NCBI GenBank assembly: GCA_945870425.1
Contig: CAMBSD010000005.1
Location: 62,001-126,000, forward strand
Source of the DNA: Chitinophaga pinensis
Lineage (GTDB): Bacteria; Bacteroidota; Bacteroidia; UKL13-3
Length of the DNA: 64,000 nucleotides
Reading direction: 5' to 3'
Shown here piece after piece: positions 39,874 through 49,709 of the stretch. The notes beneath the pieces are model-generated. The model was not told where the DNA came from. It saw only the letters and a list, made by a program, of their open reading frames with translations, and searched no databases. The first letter of the stretch is position 1. Each line of letters begins with the position of its first letter. The position numbers and the translations under genes were made by a program.

Positions 39874-41475
39874 TTAGCTGTGTTGTGATGCTTTTGGAGC
39901 TGCATCCAAAATTTCTTGGCTTACACCGCTAGCATATTGTTCGAAGTTTTTAACAAACATAGCTGCTAATTTATTTGCTTGTGCATCATATGCATCTTTA
40001 TCAGCCCAAGTATTACGTGGGTTTAAGATTTCTACTGGCACATTAGGGCAAGCAGTTGGCATTTGATAACCAAATACAGGGTGTTGCTCGAAAGTTACAT
40101 TGTTTAAATCACCATTTAAAGCTGCAGTAATCATAGCACGCGTGAAAGATAATTTCATACGAGAACCCGTTCCGTAGGCACCACCGCTCCAACCTGTGTT
40201 AATCAACCATACGTTTACATTAGGATTTTCTTTTAATTTTTTACCTAATAATTCTGCGTATTTACCAGGGTGCAATGGTAAAAAGGCTTTACCAAAACAA
40301 GCCGAGAATGTAGCCGATGGCTCAGTAACTCCTGCTTCTGTTCCAGCTACTTTAGCAGTATAACCACTAATGAAACTGTACATAGCTTGACCTACGTTTA
40401 ATTTAGATATCGGAGGTAATACACCGAAAGCATCTGCTGTTAAAAAGAAAATGTTCTCAGGGGTTTTTCCTACCGAAGGCACTGCGATATTATCAATCAA
40501 ATCAATTGGATAAGCAGCACGTGTGTTTTCAGTTACAGATATGTTTGCATAATCAACTGTTGAAGTTCCGGGGATGAAACGAGTGTTTTCAACCAATGAA
40601 CCAAAACGAATGGCATCAAAAATTTGAGGCTCTTTTTCTTTAGTTAAATCTACACATTTAGCATAGCAACCACCTTCAAAGTTGAATACTGAATCTTCAG
40701 CCCAACCATGCTCATCATCACCAATTAATTTGCGATCCGGATCAGCACTTAAAGTTGTTTTTCCTGTTCCTGACAAACCAAAGAAAACAGCAGTATCGCC
40801 ATTTTTACCAATGTTTGCAGAACAGTGCATAGACAATGTGTTACGCTCTTGAGGTAAAACATAGTTTAACACAGTGAAAATACCTTTTTTCATTTCGCCT
40901 GTGTAACCGCTACCACCTACTAAAATGATTTTTCTTGAAAAATCAATGATAGAGAAATTGTGTTGACGGGTTCCATCCTCAGCAGCTATTGCTTTGAAAC
41001 TAGGTGCATTTAAAATCAACCACTCAGTTTCGAAGTTAGCTAATTCGCTAGCTTCAGGACGAAGGAACAAGTTGTTGCAAAATAAATTGTGGTATGCCGT
41101 TTCATTCACCACTGTTACATTTAATCTATAACGAGGGTCAGCACATGCATAGGCATTGCGCATATATACTTTTTTACCTGCATAGTGAGCAATTACTTTG
41201 TTCATCAATTTCTCGAATTTATCGCTCTCGAAACGATTGTTCACATCACCCCACCAAACTGTATTTTCAGTTTTACTATCTACCACACAAAACTTATCTT
41301 TTGGCGAGCGACCAGTAAATTCACCTGTATCAGCCATTAAAGCTCCAGTATCTGTTAGCTTACCTTCGCCATTAATAATAGCGCGGCTTACCAATTCTGC
41401 TGGTGTAAGATTTTGGTGAGCAGATGAAGCGCTTTTTAAAATGTTTTCAACGATAGTTTTATTTATCATAATCAA
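39874..41475 (-). CDS. pckA: Phosphoenolpyruvate carboxykinase (ATP)
   Basis: 533 aa; FTGRSPKDKFCV, VLPQERNTLSMHCSANIG, FFGLSGTGKTTLSADPDRKLIGDDEHGW, PLHPGKYAELLG, WLINTGWSGGAYGTGSRMKL. Confidence 0.97.
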   Translation of the reverse strand: MIMINKTIVENILKSASSAHQNLTPAELVSRAIINGEGKLTDTGALMADTGEFTGRSPKDKFCVVDSKTENTVWWGDVNNRFESDKFEKLMNKVIAHYAGKKVYMRNAYACADPRYRLNVTVVNETAYHNLFCNNLFLRPEASELANFETEWLILNAPSFKAIAAEDGTRQHNFSIIDFSRKIILVGGSGYTGEMKKGIFTVLNYVLPQERNTLSMHCSANIGKNGDTAVFFGLSGTGKTTLSADPDRKLIGDDEHGWAEDSVFNFEGGCYAKCVDLTKEKEPQIFDAIRFGSLVENTRFIPGTSTVDYANISVTENTRAAYPIDLIDNIAVPSVGKTPENIFFLTADAFGVLPPISKLNVGQAMYSFISGYTAKVAGTEAGVTEPSATFSACFGKAFLPLHPGKYAELLGKKLKENPNVNVWLINTGWSGGAYGTGSRMKLSFTRAMITAALNGDLNNVTFEQHPVFGYQMPTACPNVPVEILNPRNTWADKDAYDAQANKLAAMFVKNFEQYASGVSQEILDAAPKASQHS

Positions 41476-41637
41476 TTATTTACAATTTAATGAGAAGGCA
41501 AATTTAATTTTATCTACAAGTTATAAAAGTGATGAAAATTAAAAGTGATAAATATCAAATTAATAGCATTTGCAAAAATCTGTAATTAAGGATTCAAAAC
41601 TACTGATAAACAATGGTATAAACTAAATGAAAATAGC

Positions 41638-42243
41638 CTATTTCCATACCAACCCACTTATCAAACGCTGCACGTCAGCATCGATAAAACTGAGTGCAGG
41701 AGCTAAGGAATCGCTATTGGTATGGGCATTAAAATACAGTGAACCCCTTAAAAAATGATGGGTGCTATCTGTAACAAAAAATTGGGTATTGGTGGCAGTA
41801 TTGCCTTGTAAGTTATAAAAAATACCATGCTTATCGGGAGTAGAAATATAGTTTTCGATGATTTCATCAGCCTTTACCACGTGCTTAAATACCATCTCAC
41901 GCGAATCGTTAATCATCTTAAACAAAGATTCTCTGTTAGTGATAGGCAAGTAACTTAAATGAAGAGTAGCATTAAACTGAGGAAACTGCAGATTATACCA
42001 ACATTGATGTGTTGTGAAATTTGGGTCGAGCTCCACTTTGGCATAGGCAGGCAAATCAAACTCGTAATGACAATCTTTTAACCAATAACGTTCATAAACC
42101 TTAGCAGGAAACTCCATACGCTGAAAGCCTCGTGGTTTAGGGGTATAGCTTGATTTCTCGCTACATGAACAAAGCATGGCAAACAAAATCAGGCATAAAG
42201 CCGTTGGCATGATGCTACTTTTTTCTATCCGAATTCTTTTCAT
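41638..42243 (-). CDS. gldD: Gliding motility lipoprotein GldD
   Basis: Start likely MKRIRIEKSS; lipobox region FAMLCSC; 'YTPKPRGFQRMEFPAKVYERY...CHYEFDLPAYAKVELDP..' plus gldE-ssb-mutY neighbourhood. Confidence 0.88.
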   Translation of the reverse strand: MKRIRIEKSSIMPTALCLILFAMLCSCSEKSSYTPKPRGFQRMEFPAKVYERYWLKDCHYEFDLPAYAKVELDPNFTTHQCWYNLQFPQFNATLHLSYLPITNRESLFKMINDSREMVFKHVVKADEIIENYISTPDKHGIFYNLQGNTATNTQFFVTDSTHHFLRGSLYFNAHTNSDSLAPALSFIDADVQRLISGLVWK

Positions 42244-42244
42244 G

Positions 42245-43588
42245 TTATGATTCAAGTTCATTGTCAATACTCACCTTTACCCTTTTAATTTTCCGTTTAT
42301 CTACTGCTTCAATTTTGAAACTGTAAGCATCAAACTTTATGGTTTGTCCTCGGAAAGGTAGATTTCCATTAAGTTCAAGTAACATTCCACCTAAGGTTTC
42401 GGCTTCTTTCCTCACATCTTCAAACACTTCTTCCTCTATCTCCATATAACGGCACATATCTTTAATGCTCACTTTAGCTTCAAACATATAGTTGTTTTTG
42501 TCTATGCGTTGGTAATCGTTTTCCTCCTCGTCATATTCATCGTTTATCTCGCCAAACACTTCTTCTAGCACATCTTCCATGGTTACTAAACCACTGATAC
42601 CCCCAAACTCATCTGCTACCAAAGCCAAATGAACACGTTTGTTTTGAAAGTCCTTTAGCAAATCATCAATCATTTTGCTTTCAGGTACAAAAAAAGGTTT
42701 ACGCAAAAGCGTCTTCCAATTAAAATCTTCTGGTTTATCAAGGTGAGGCAATAAGTCTTTAGTAGATAGCACACCTGTTACATTATCCAAGGAGCCTTCG
42801 TAAACGGGCATTCTTGAATAGCCCCACTCGTTGATAATTTGCATTAAATCGGTAAAGCTAGTATTGGCATTCACAGCAATGATATCAGGCCTTTGCCTCA
42901 TAATTTGGGTAACCGAAGTATTACCAAAATTAACAATGCTTTTTAAAATATTTTTCTCTTGTTTAGGAGCATCTTTCTCGCTGGTGATATCAATGGCATG
43001 GCTCAATTCATCCATTGATAAAATATGCCCACGTTTGGTGACACGCTTGTCAATAATTGAGGTAGAATGTATTAACACATAAATCAATGGCTTCATAAAA
43101 CGGTATATACGATACATGGGAATAGCCACAAATCCTGCTACCTTAATATTATTTTGTACAGAATAAATTTTAGGTATTACCTCCCCTATCAATACAATTA
43201 GAAAAGTAACTAGCACCACTTCAAATACAAAACCAAAAATGGGGTTAGCTTCAAAATCAAAAAGGGTGTGAAATAAAATGGTAGAAACCATTACAGTACA
43301 AACCGTTACAAAGGTATTGGCTACCAATATAGTGGCTAATAAACTTTTGGGGTTGTTTAGTAAAAATTTAAGCGATTTAGCTGTTTTGGTTTCTGTTTCT
43401 GTAAGTTCTTCTATTTGCAATTTACTTAGCGAAAACAAAGCATTTTCAGAGCCTGAAAATAAACCTGCACAGCCTATAAAAAAAACAGTACTCAATAGGC
43501 AAAATAAGATTGAAGGCATGTCTGCGGAAGACAATGATTCGTTAAAAATGGATAATATTTGAAAGTAGGGATTAAGCGGAGGTTCCAT
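42245..43588 (-). CDS. gldE: Gliding motility-associated protein GldE (DUF21/CBS/CorC-type hemolysin domain)
   Basis: 447 aa; DUF21 TM region 'LFSGSENALFSLSKLQIEEL', tandem CBS, CorC_HlyC domain; adjacent to gldD. Confidence 0.88.
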   Translation of the reverse strand: MEPPLNPYFQILSIFNESLSSADMPSILFCLLSTVFFIGCAGLFSGSENALFSLSKLQIEELTETETKTAKSLKFLLNNPKSLLATILVANTFVTVCTVMVSTILFHTLFDFEANPIFGFVFEVVLVTFLIVLIGEVIPKIYSVQNNIKVAGFVAIPMYRIYRFMKPLIYVLIHSTSIIDKRVTKRGHILSMDELSHAIDITSEKDAPKQEKNILKSIVNFGNTSVTQIMRQRPDIIAVNANTSFTDLMQIINEWGYSRMPVYEGSLDNVTGVLSTKDLLPHLDKPEDFNWKTLLRKPFFVPESKMIDDLLKDFQNKRVHLALVADEFGGISGLVTMEDVLEEVFGEINDEYDEEENDYQRIDKNNYMFEAKVSIKDMCRYMEIEEEVFEDVRKEAETLGGMLLELNGNLPFRGQTIKFDAYSFKIEAVDKRKIKRVKVSIDNELES

Positions 43589-43620
43589 CTATGGTTTTTG
43601 ATTTTGTATTTTGTATTGCA

Positions 43621-44064
43621 TTAAAAAGGTAAATCGTCTGATTGGTTGTCAGTTTCTTGAACAGGTGTTTGAATAGGTTGAGTTACTGGGTTTGTATTTT
43701 GGGGTGATTGGTTATGACCTGCATCCACATTTTTTGGCGTTTCACCTAATAAAGTAATGCTTGTTGCCCTGATTTTTTTGCCTGTTTTTTCAACACCTTC
43801 TTTATCTTTCCATGTTTCTGTTTTTATGCGCCCTTCCACATAGATTTGTTTGCCTTTCTTGCAATATTTCTCAACTATTTTAGCCAAACTATCCCATGTT
43901 TCTATTCGGTGCCATTCAGTTTCGGTAACTTTCTCACCATTACGGTCTGTATACCTTTCTGAAGTAGCAAGTGTAAAGGTTGCCACCACTTTTTGGTTAT
44001 CTAAATATCTTACCTCTGGATCTTGGCCTAAATTGCCTATCAACATTACTTTATTTAACGACAT
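43621..44064 (-). CDS. ssb: Single-stranded DNA-binding protein
   Basis: 147 aa; MSLNKVMLIGNLGQDPEVRYLDNQKVVATFTLATSERY; C-terminal tip DDLPF. Confidence 0.96.
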   Translation of the reverse strand: MSLNKVMLIGNLGQDPEVRYLDNQKVVATFTLATSERYTDRNGEKVTETEWHRIETWDSLAKIVEKYCKKGKQIYVEGRIKTETWKDKEGVEKTGKKIRATSITLLGETPKNVDAGHNQSPQNTNPVTQPIQTPVQETDNQSDDLPF

Positions 44065-44088
44065 AGCTATATTTTTTTACTTTTAAAC

Positions 44089-45126
44089 TTATTGCAAGTT
44101 ATGCTTTATCAGAAATTTTTCAAGTAATCTTGGAACGGCATAGTTTTTTATTTCTTGTAAGTCTACTTTAACCCACTCTTTTTGAGGTTTTACAATACTT
44201 GTTTCTATCTCCCAAAAATCAGCCCAAATGGTTTGATGAGTAAGCTGATGCTTGCTTTCAAATGTGCATGAAATACTTTTTATATTATCTGTATCCAAAA
44301 TAGTTTTCAATTGAGGTAACATTTCCTCAAAACCTTCCTTCTTGCTAGTTTCAATTAAAGGAAATTCAAACAAATGCTGCCAAATGTCTTTTGCGAACCT
44401 TTGGTTTAAATACGTTTGATTATTTTGTTTAATAAAAATGTAATTAAAATAGCGGTCACGGGGCTTTTGCTTCTTTATTTTCTTTGGGAATTCAGAGGCT
44501 ACGTTTTTATCAAAAGCTTCGCAAAAAGTACTTAACGGACATTCAGCACATTTTGGGTTTTGAGGTAAACATACCAATGCCCCTAACTCCATTATGGCTT
44601 GGTTGTGTAATGCAGGATGTTTTGTGTCTAAAAACTCTGAAGAGAGACTTTCAAATATTTTCTTCCCTTTGCTTGAGTTGATAGGCTCATCAACTAAAAA
44701 CAATCGTGAAAGCACCCGATTCACATTTCCATCAAGAACGGCATAAGGTAAATTAAAAGCAAAACTAGCCACAGCAGAAGCTGTATATGGTCCAATTCCT
44801 TTCAGAGCAATCATTTGTTCATAACCTTTTGGAAATGAATTCCCATATTTCTCATAAATTAGATTGGCAGTATGATGCATATTACGGGCACGACTATAAT
44901 AACCCAAACCTTGCCACAGTTTCATCACATCATCCAAAGGTGCTTCAGCCAAATCTTTGATACTTGGATAAGTAGTTGAAAATTTTAAAAAATATGGCAG
45001 TCCTTGCGCAACCCGTGTTTGTTGTAAAATCACCTCGCTAAGCCAAATAATATAGGGATCTTGGGTATGACGCCAAGGCAAATCTCTTTTGTTTTGTATG
45101 TACCAATTTTGTAAATATTCCTGCAT
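44089..45126 (-). CDS. mutY: A/G-specific adenine glycosylase
   Basis: 345 aa; DLPWRHTQDPYIIWLSEVILQQTRV, LKGIGPYTASAVASFAF, VLDGNVNRVLSRLF, C-x6-C-x2-C-x5-C [4Fe-4S] cluster. Confidence 0.95.
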   Translation of the reverse strand: MQEYLQNWYIQNKRDLPWRHTQDPYIIWLSEVILQQTRVAQGLPYFLKFSTTYPSIKDLAEAPLDDVMKLWQGLGYYSRARNMHHTANLIYEKYGNSFPKGYEQMIALKGIGPYTASAVASFAFNLPYAVLDGNVNRVLSRLFLVDEPINSSKGKKIFESLSSEFLDTKHPALHNQAIMELGALVCLPQNPKCAECPLSTFCEAFDKNVASEFPKKIKKQKPRDRYFNYIFIKQNNQTYLNQRFAKDIWQHLFEFPLIETSKKEGFEEMLPQLKTILDTDNIKSISCTFESKHQLTHQTIWADFWEIETSIVKPQKEWVKVDLQEIKNYAVPRLLEKFLIKHNLQ

Positions 45127-45206
45127 TTGTTAAAAAGCCCTCAAACTTAATGTATAATAAGGAAGTGCCACATATATTTTGAAAACATTCGAAAATCTAA
45201 ATAAAC

Positions 45207-46370
45207 TTAAATTCCAAGAAAGTCCTTAAGTGCAATTTTAACATCTTTTACTTGGATCAAATGAATGTTCATTTTTTGCTCCCAATCGTAGTATTTGATT
45301 AATGTAAAGTTTTTGGACCCCGGGAAAATGGCTCCTACATTTTGAAAGTCTTTTGGGTATGGAAAAAAACGACCGTATCGGTTTCCGTTAGCAATCACAA
45401 AAACCTTAGTACCTTGCAAAGCACCAAAATGTGCCGCAGAGGTATCGTTGCAAATAATCAATTGCGCTTCTTTACAAACCATAGCAAATTCAAGTAAGTT
45501 GGTCTTGCCTGTTAAATCAATACAATTGCTTTTGGTATAAGTTGCTTTAAACTTATCAGATGATGAAACATCCCCCTCTCCTCCAAGCAGGATGCATGAA
45601 TATTCAGGTTGCATACTTGAATAATGCTCAGCCAATTTCGCGTAAGATTTTTCAGACCAACGCTTTGATGCTTGGTTGCCTCCCATACATACCACGAAAT
45701 AGTTTTCAGGCAGTTCGAATTCAGGTAAATTGAACCGTAAAAAAATGCTCTTTGATGCTAAGTCTAATTCAAAATATTTTTCGACAAAAGATTGATTTAT
45801 TTCCAACTCATGGCCATGTTCGGGCCTATCAAATAGTAGGGAATAATTATGATTAAGAATGTGTTTATTGAAACCACTCTTTGTTGACCAAGCCACAGCT
45901 TTGGCATTTGGGAATACACCTTTAAAAATCCCTTCTAGTAGAATACTGCGGGTAAAAGATGGAAACAAAATCTTCTCAGGTTTCAATTCAGATATTTGCT
46001 CAAATTTTACTTTCCTGTAAGCAGCATTTGAGAACCATTCACCTTTATTCAACCAAATAGTTTCGATATTAAATTCAGGAAATAAATTCTCAAATATGGG
46101 TTTCCAGACTGCATTGCCAAGAAAATATAACTTTTTATTTTGATTCTTAAAATTCTCAATCAATAGTTTTAGACTAGGAGCAAATAGTAAAAAATCTCCA
46201 ATATCATCAAGCCTTACAAGCAATATTGTATTTTCATTTGTTTGTTTTTGCACAACTGATTCAACTTCATTTAGCATATCATAATACTTGGCCAATTGCT
46301 TGTTTTCGTTCTTTTTTTTCTGAAGCGAAGCAACGGTTTGGGAAAGGATATGTTTGATGGTATGAAGCAT
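45207..46370 (-). CDS. Glycosyltransferase family 9 (heptosyltransferase-like)
   Basis: 387 aa; 'ILLVRLDDIGDFLLFAPSLKLL', 'CILLGGEGDVSSSDKF...CIDLTGKTNLLEFAMVCKEAQLIICNDTSAAHFGAL'. Confidence 0.88.
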   Translation of the reverse strand: MLHTIKHILSQTVASLQKKKNENKQLAKYYDMLNEVESVVQKQTNENTILLVRLDDIGDFLLFAPSLKLLIENFKNQNKKLYFLGNAVWKPIFENLFPEFNIETIWLNKGEWFSNAAYRKVKFEQISELKPEKILFPSFTRSILLEGIFKGVFPNAKAVAWSTKSGFNKHILNHNYSLLFDRPEHGHELEINQSFVEKYFELDLASKSIFLRFNLPEFELPENYFVVCMGGNQASKRWSEKSYAKLAEHYSSMQPEYSCILLGGEGDVSSSDKFKATYTKSNCIDLTGKTNLLEFAMVCKEAQLIICNDTSAAHFGALQGTKVFVIANGNRYGRFFPYPKDFQNVGAIFPGSKNFTLIKYYDWEQKMNIHLIQVKDVKIALKDFLGI

Positions 46371-46394
46371 TTTTATAAACTATGTCGGTTACTT

Positions 46395-47828
46395 TTATTT
46401 GTTTTTTGTAACCAAATATAAGGTATAATTATTCCTCCTATCTAGCCAATTATTAAAGTTAAGTTTCCTCAGCCAATCAGGCGTATTTGTCCAAGCTGTT
46501 CCAACAATTTGAAGCCCTCCGATTGACTTAAAATTCAAATCTTCACTGTAAAATAAAGCGGTATCTGAAGAGTTAATATTAAATTGGGTTAGGAATGAAT
46601 CTATTTGAAAAATATTTAACTTATCATTCACATAAAATGAGGCTTCTTGTGGAGTTAATCTGTAAGGACTATTATCTTTATAAAGTAATGTTTTTTCAGT
46701 CTTAATATTGCTTAGATGGCTAAATAAATCACCTATTTCATTTGCAGGCTTTATACAGATTAATACTAACAAAATAGGGTTAATTACGAAAAAGGCTTTT
46801 CCGAAAAAATTAAGAACATATTGGTATGGAATTAAAGAGGAAATGCTTTTAACAAAACTAATTCCTGTCAAGACTATAAAGGGAACGAAATAGGATAAAG
46901 GAAAAAGAAATCTAAGTTCTTTATGAGCCACTAATAAATGTCCAATTAAAAACATGAAAGAAGACCAAGTAATTATGTTTTTAGGATGTTTGTATAGCAA
47001 AGCAAAAAAGCCTATCAGCAACAACACACTATAAGGTGGAATGGCTTGTTCAAATAGTTGTATGAAATACCAATACCAAGGCTCAACACCAAAAGAAGCA
47101 GCCTTTCCTAAAAACATGTTTTGATATAAGTAATTCCAGAAGGTGCATACCCATTCGCCATAAAGCCAATAATCGAATAGAACTCCAACTAAAAACAACA
47201 TGGCAAATCCCAAAAAACAGTTTGATAAAAATTTAAGATTAGATCTATCAATAAACAAAAACCATAAACCTGCACCTGCGACAAAAAATATGGCCTGAAA
47301 TCTAAAAATAACGCTTAAGGCCGAAAAAACACCGAACAGGAAATACCTGTTTTTATGATTACGAATAACAAATGAAACAGCCAAGCTAAAGAACATCGCA
47401 GACCAATTTTCGGATGAAAAGCGAACATGAAGAAAAACTAATGACCAGCAAAGTAAGCTGACATATAGATTTACATTTTGAAATTGGTTGAAAATTATTG
47501 AACTTACAGATTTAAATAGATGAAGTGAAACAAAAAAGGCCAAGCATGCACTTAATAACCGCAATAAAAAAGCAACATGATTGGGGTTGTCAATTCCAAC
47601 AAAACTAGTGGTTTTAATTATAACGAAAGCTATAAAAGGCTGGAAGCCCGGCCTCATTTTAGCTTCAAACTCCCATGCCAAATTAGCAACCGAGGTATGA
47701 CCGCATTTATAATTGGCAAATTCTAAAATTTGAAAATGCTCGTCAGGATGAATATAAGCACTGCTATTCCATGCACTAATAATATGCAATACAATAGCAA
47801 TTGATAGGATGAGTGACTTATGCTTCAT
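46395..47828 (-). CDS. Alg9/GT22-like mannosyltransferase (polytopic)
   Basis: Start likely MKHKSLILSIAIV; 'SSAYIHPDEHFQILEFANYKCGH..LAWEFEAKMRPGFQPFI' GT22-type HPDE motif; about 10 hydrophobic spans. Confidence 0.75.
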   Translation of the reverse strand: MKHKSLILSIAIVLHIISAWNSSAYIHPDEHFQILEFANYKCGHTSVANLAWEFEAKMRPGFQPFIAFVIIKTTSFVGIDNPNHVAFLLRLLSACLAFFVSLHLFKSVSSIIFNQFQNVNLYVSLLCWSLVFLHVRFSSENWSAMFFSLAVSFVIRNHKNRYFLFGVFSALSVIFRFQAIFFVAGAGLWFLFIDRSNLKFLSNCFLGFAMLFLVGVLFDYWLYGEWVCTFWNYLYQNMFLGKAASFGVEPWYWYFIQLFEQAIPPYSVLLLIGFFALLYKHPKNIITWSSFMFLIGHLLVAHKELRFLFPLSYFVPFIVLTGISFVKSISSLIPYQYVLNFFGKAFFVINPILLVLICIKPANEIGDLFSHLSNIKTEKTLLYKDNSPYRLTPQEASFYVNDKLNIFQIDSFLTQFNINSSDTALFYSEDLNFKSIGGLQIVGTAWTNTPDWLRKLNFNNWLDRRNNYTLYLVTKNK

Positions 47829-48173
47829 GATGCAATTTTGCCTTACAAACCTATGCAATTAATATTTCTTTGCAAGTTGAGGAAAGGGGGCAAAACAGAA
47901 GATGCTAAACAAACATACTTTTTAAGTATTTGAAATTTCAGGTCAACTATAGGTTTAAAATTCGGATGTTCCTCCAAATCCAAAAAGAAGGATTTACTTA
48001 ATAACTAAAAGAAAACAACTAAAATTTGCATTCCAGCCTCATGATAAAACTAATATTAGGGTAAATATGGCAGTTTCTGTCCGCAAAAGACTAGAAAAAT
48101 TGATAATATTCATGTTATCAGAATAATTAATAAAAAAATATACGATTTAGCTTTTTTATTTTTTCCCATTTCG

Positions 48174-48181
48174 TACATTTG
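48174..48181 (+). promoter_or_regulatory. Putative Bacteroidota -7 promoter element (TACATTTG) upstream of HU gene
   Basis: Matches TAnnTTTG consensus; no convincing -33 element found. Confidence 0.35.
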
Positions 48182-48246
48182 CAGCCCTTTGTAAACTAAT
48201 TTACAATAAATTAACACGAAAACATTCAACAAAACAAATATATAAT

Positions 48247-48594
48247 ATGACTAAAGCAGAGATTATTGCAGAAATTTCAACTAAAACAGGAGTTGACAAA
48301 TTACAGGTACAAGAAGTGGTAGAATCGTTCTTTAAAGTGGTTCGCAACAACATGGTAGAAGGAAAAAATGTTTACTTCAGAGGATTCGGTTCATTCATCA
48401 TTAAGAGACGTGCTAAGAAAATTGCTCGTAATATTTCTAAAAATACCGCAATGGTTATTGACGAGCACTACATTCCAGCTTTCAAACCTGCAAAAACTTT
48501 CAGCGATAAAATTAAGAAAAGCGAAGCAGTTAAAAACACAGCTGCAAAAAGAGAGCGTGAAGCTAAACAAGCATTAAAAGAGGCTGAAGCATAG
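48247..48594 (+). CDS. HU/IHF family DNA-binding protein
   Basis: 115 aa; MTKAEIIAEISTKTGVDKLQVQEVVESFFKVVRNNMVEGKNVYFRGFGSFIIKRRAKKIARN. Confidence 0.94.
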   Translation: MTKAEIIAEISTKTGVDKLQVQEVVESFFKVVRNNMVEGKNVYFRGFGSFIIKRRAKKIARNISKNTAMVIDEHYIPAFKPAKTFSDKIKKSEAVKNTAAKREREAKQALKEAEA

Positions 48595-48603
48595 GCTAAC
48601 TAA

Positions 48604-49446
48604 ATGCAGTTAAACAAACTTCATATTATTATCATAGTAACCCTGCTTTCATTTGCAGGAATTCTTATCTATTTGAATTTCCGTACCCCGGAGGCAGAAA
48701 TGAAAGAGACCGCTCCTTTGGCTGAAAACGCTATTTGGAAAGAGTTTAACTATGATGAGTATGCCAAATCTTGCAAGGATTCAGTTCCTGTTTCTTTAAA
48801 GTTCAAAATTGATAGCCTAGAGCAAATTATTGCTAAAGACAGCAATAATTACCAAGCTGTAATCACCATAGCTAGATTTTGGGATTCAGCAGGATTTGAA
48901 ATAGTTTCAGCTCATTACTCAAGCAAAATTGCCTATAGATTAGGAGATGAAAGAAGCTGGATGACAGCAGGCCTAAAGTTTTATGATGTGGCAAGAATTA
49001 GTGAAGACACAAGCAGACAGATTTATGCCCAAAAAGAGGCTATAAAAGCATTTGAAAAAGTAGTTGCTTTAAACGAAAATAACATAGATGCCAAAAACGC
49101 CTTAGCCATTTGTTTGGTTCAAAATGACCTTGATATAATGAGAGGAGTGCAAATATCGAAAGATGTTATTAAGCGCGATTCAAATAATATCGAAGCTAAT
49201 TTAACGCTAGGGATGCTTAGTGAGAGAAGCGGTCAGCTTGATAAAGCAAGGGCAAGATTTGAGAAACTTGTGGAAGTGCAACCGCTGAATCCTGAATATT
49301 ATTTTTATTTAGGAGAAATTTATGCTAAGCTTGAAATGAAAAAAGAGGCGATAAATACATTCGAAACATGTATTACGCTTTTGCCAGATGAAGCAGCAAA
49401 AAAAGAAGTTAAACAAATTATAGAAAACATACAAAAACAAAAATAA
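48604..49446 (+). CDS. Tetratricopeptide repeat protein with N-terminal TM anchor
   Basis: 280 aa; N-terminal hydrophobic span; TPR units; positioned between HU and rng. Confidence 0.85.
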   Translation: MQLNKLHIIIIVTLLSFAGILIYLNFRTPEAEMKETAPLAENAIWKEFNYDEYAKSCKDSVPVSLKFKIDSLEQIIAKDSNNYQAVITIARFWDSAGFEIVSAHYSSKIAYRLGDERSWMTAGLKFYDVARISEDTSRQIYAQKEAIKAFEKVVALNENNIDAKNALAICLVQNDLDIMRGVQISKDVIKRDSNNIEANLTLGMLSERSGQLDKARARFEKLVEVQPLNPEYYFYLGEIYAKLEMKKEAINTFETCITLLPDEAAKKEVKQIIENIQKQK

Positions 49447-49448
49447 CT

Positions 49449-49538
49449 ATGCCAAGCGGAAAGAAAAGAAAACGTCACAAAATTGCTACCCACAAACGCA
49501 AAAAGCGTTTACGTAAAAACAGACATAAAAAGAAATAA
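49449..49538 (+). CDS. 29-aa very basic miniprotein (AURKAIP1/COX24-like candidate)
   Basis: ATG..TAA read directly: MPSGKKRKRHKIATHKRKKRLRKNRHKKK; starts 2 nt after the TPR stop; 20/29 residues K/R/H; absent from the supplied ORF track (too short). Confidence 0.75.
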   Translation: MPSGKKRKRHKIATHKRKKRLRKNRHKKK

Positions 49539-49558
49539 TTATTTCTGTGCAGCAAATT

Positions 49559-49595
49559 AATAAGCCTGCGAACCATAGGTTCTCAGGCTTATTTT
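49559..49595 (+). terminator. Intrinsic terminator-like hairpin between the miniprotein ORF and rng
   Basis: AATAAGCCTG c GAACC ata GGTTC t CAGGCTTATTTT. Confidence 0.8.
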
Positions 49596-49709
49596 ACTTG
49601 AAAATACCCTCAAAAATACCTCGTTTAATTTAACCTCTCTGAAAAAACCTGGCCTAATACGCTTGATGTGTATTAACTTATTGTTCAAAAACAAAAAAAC
49701 TTAAAAAAC

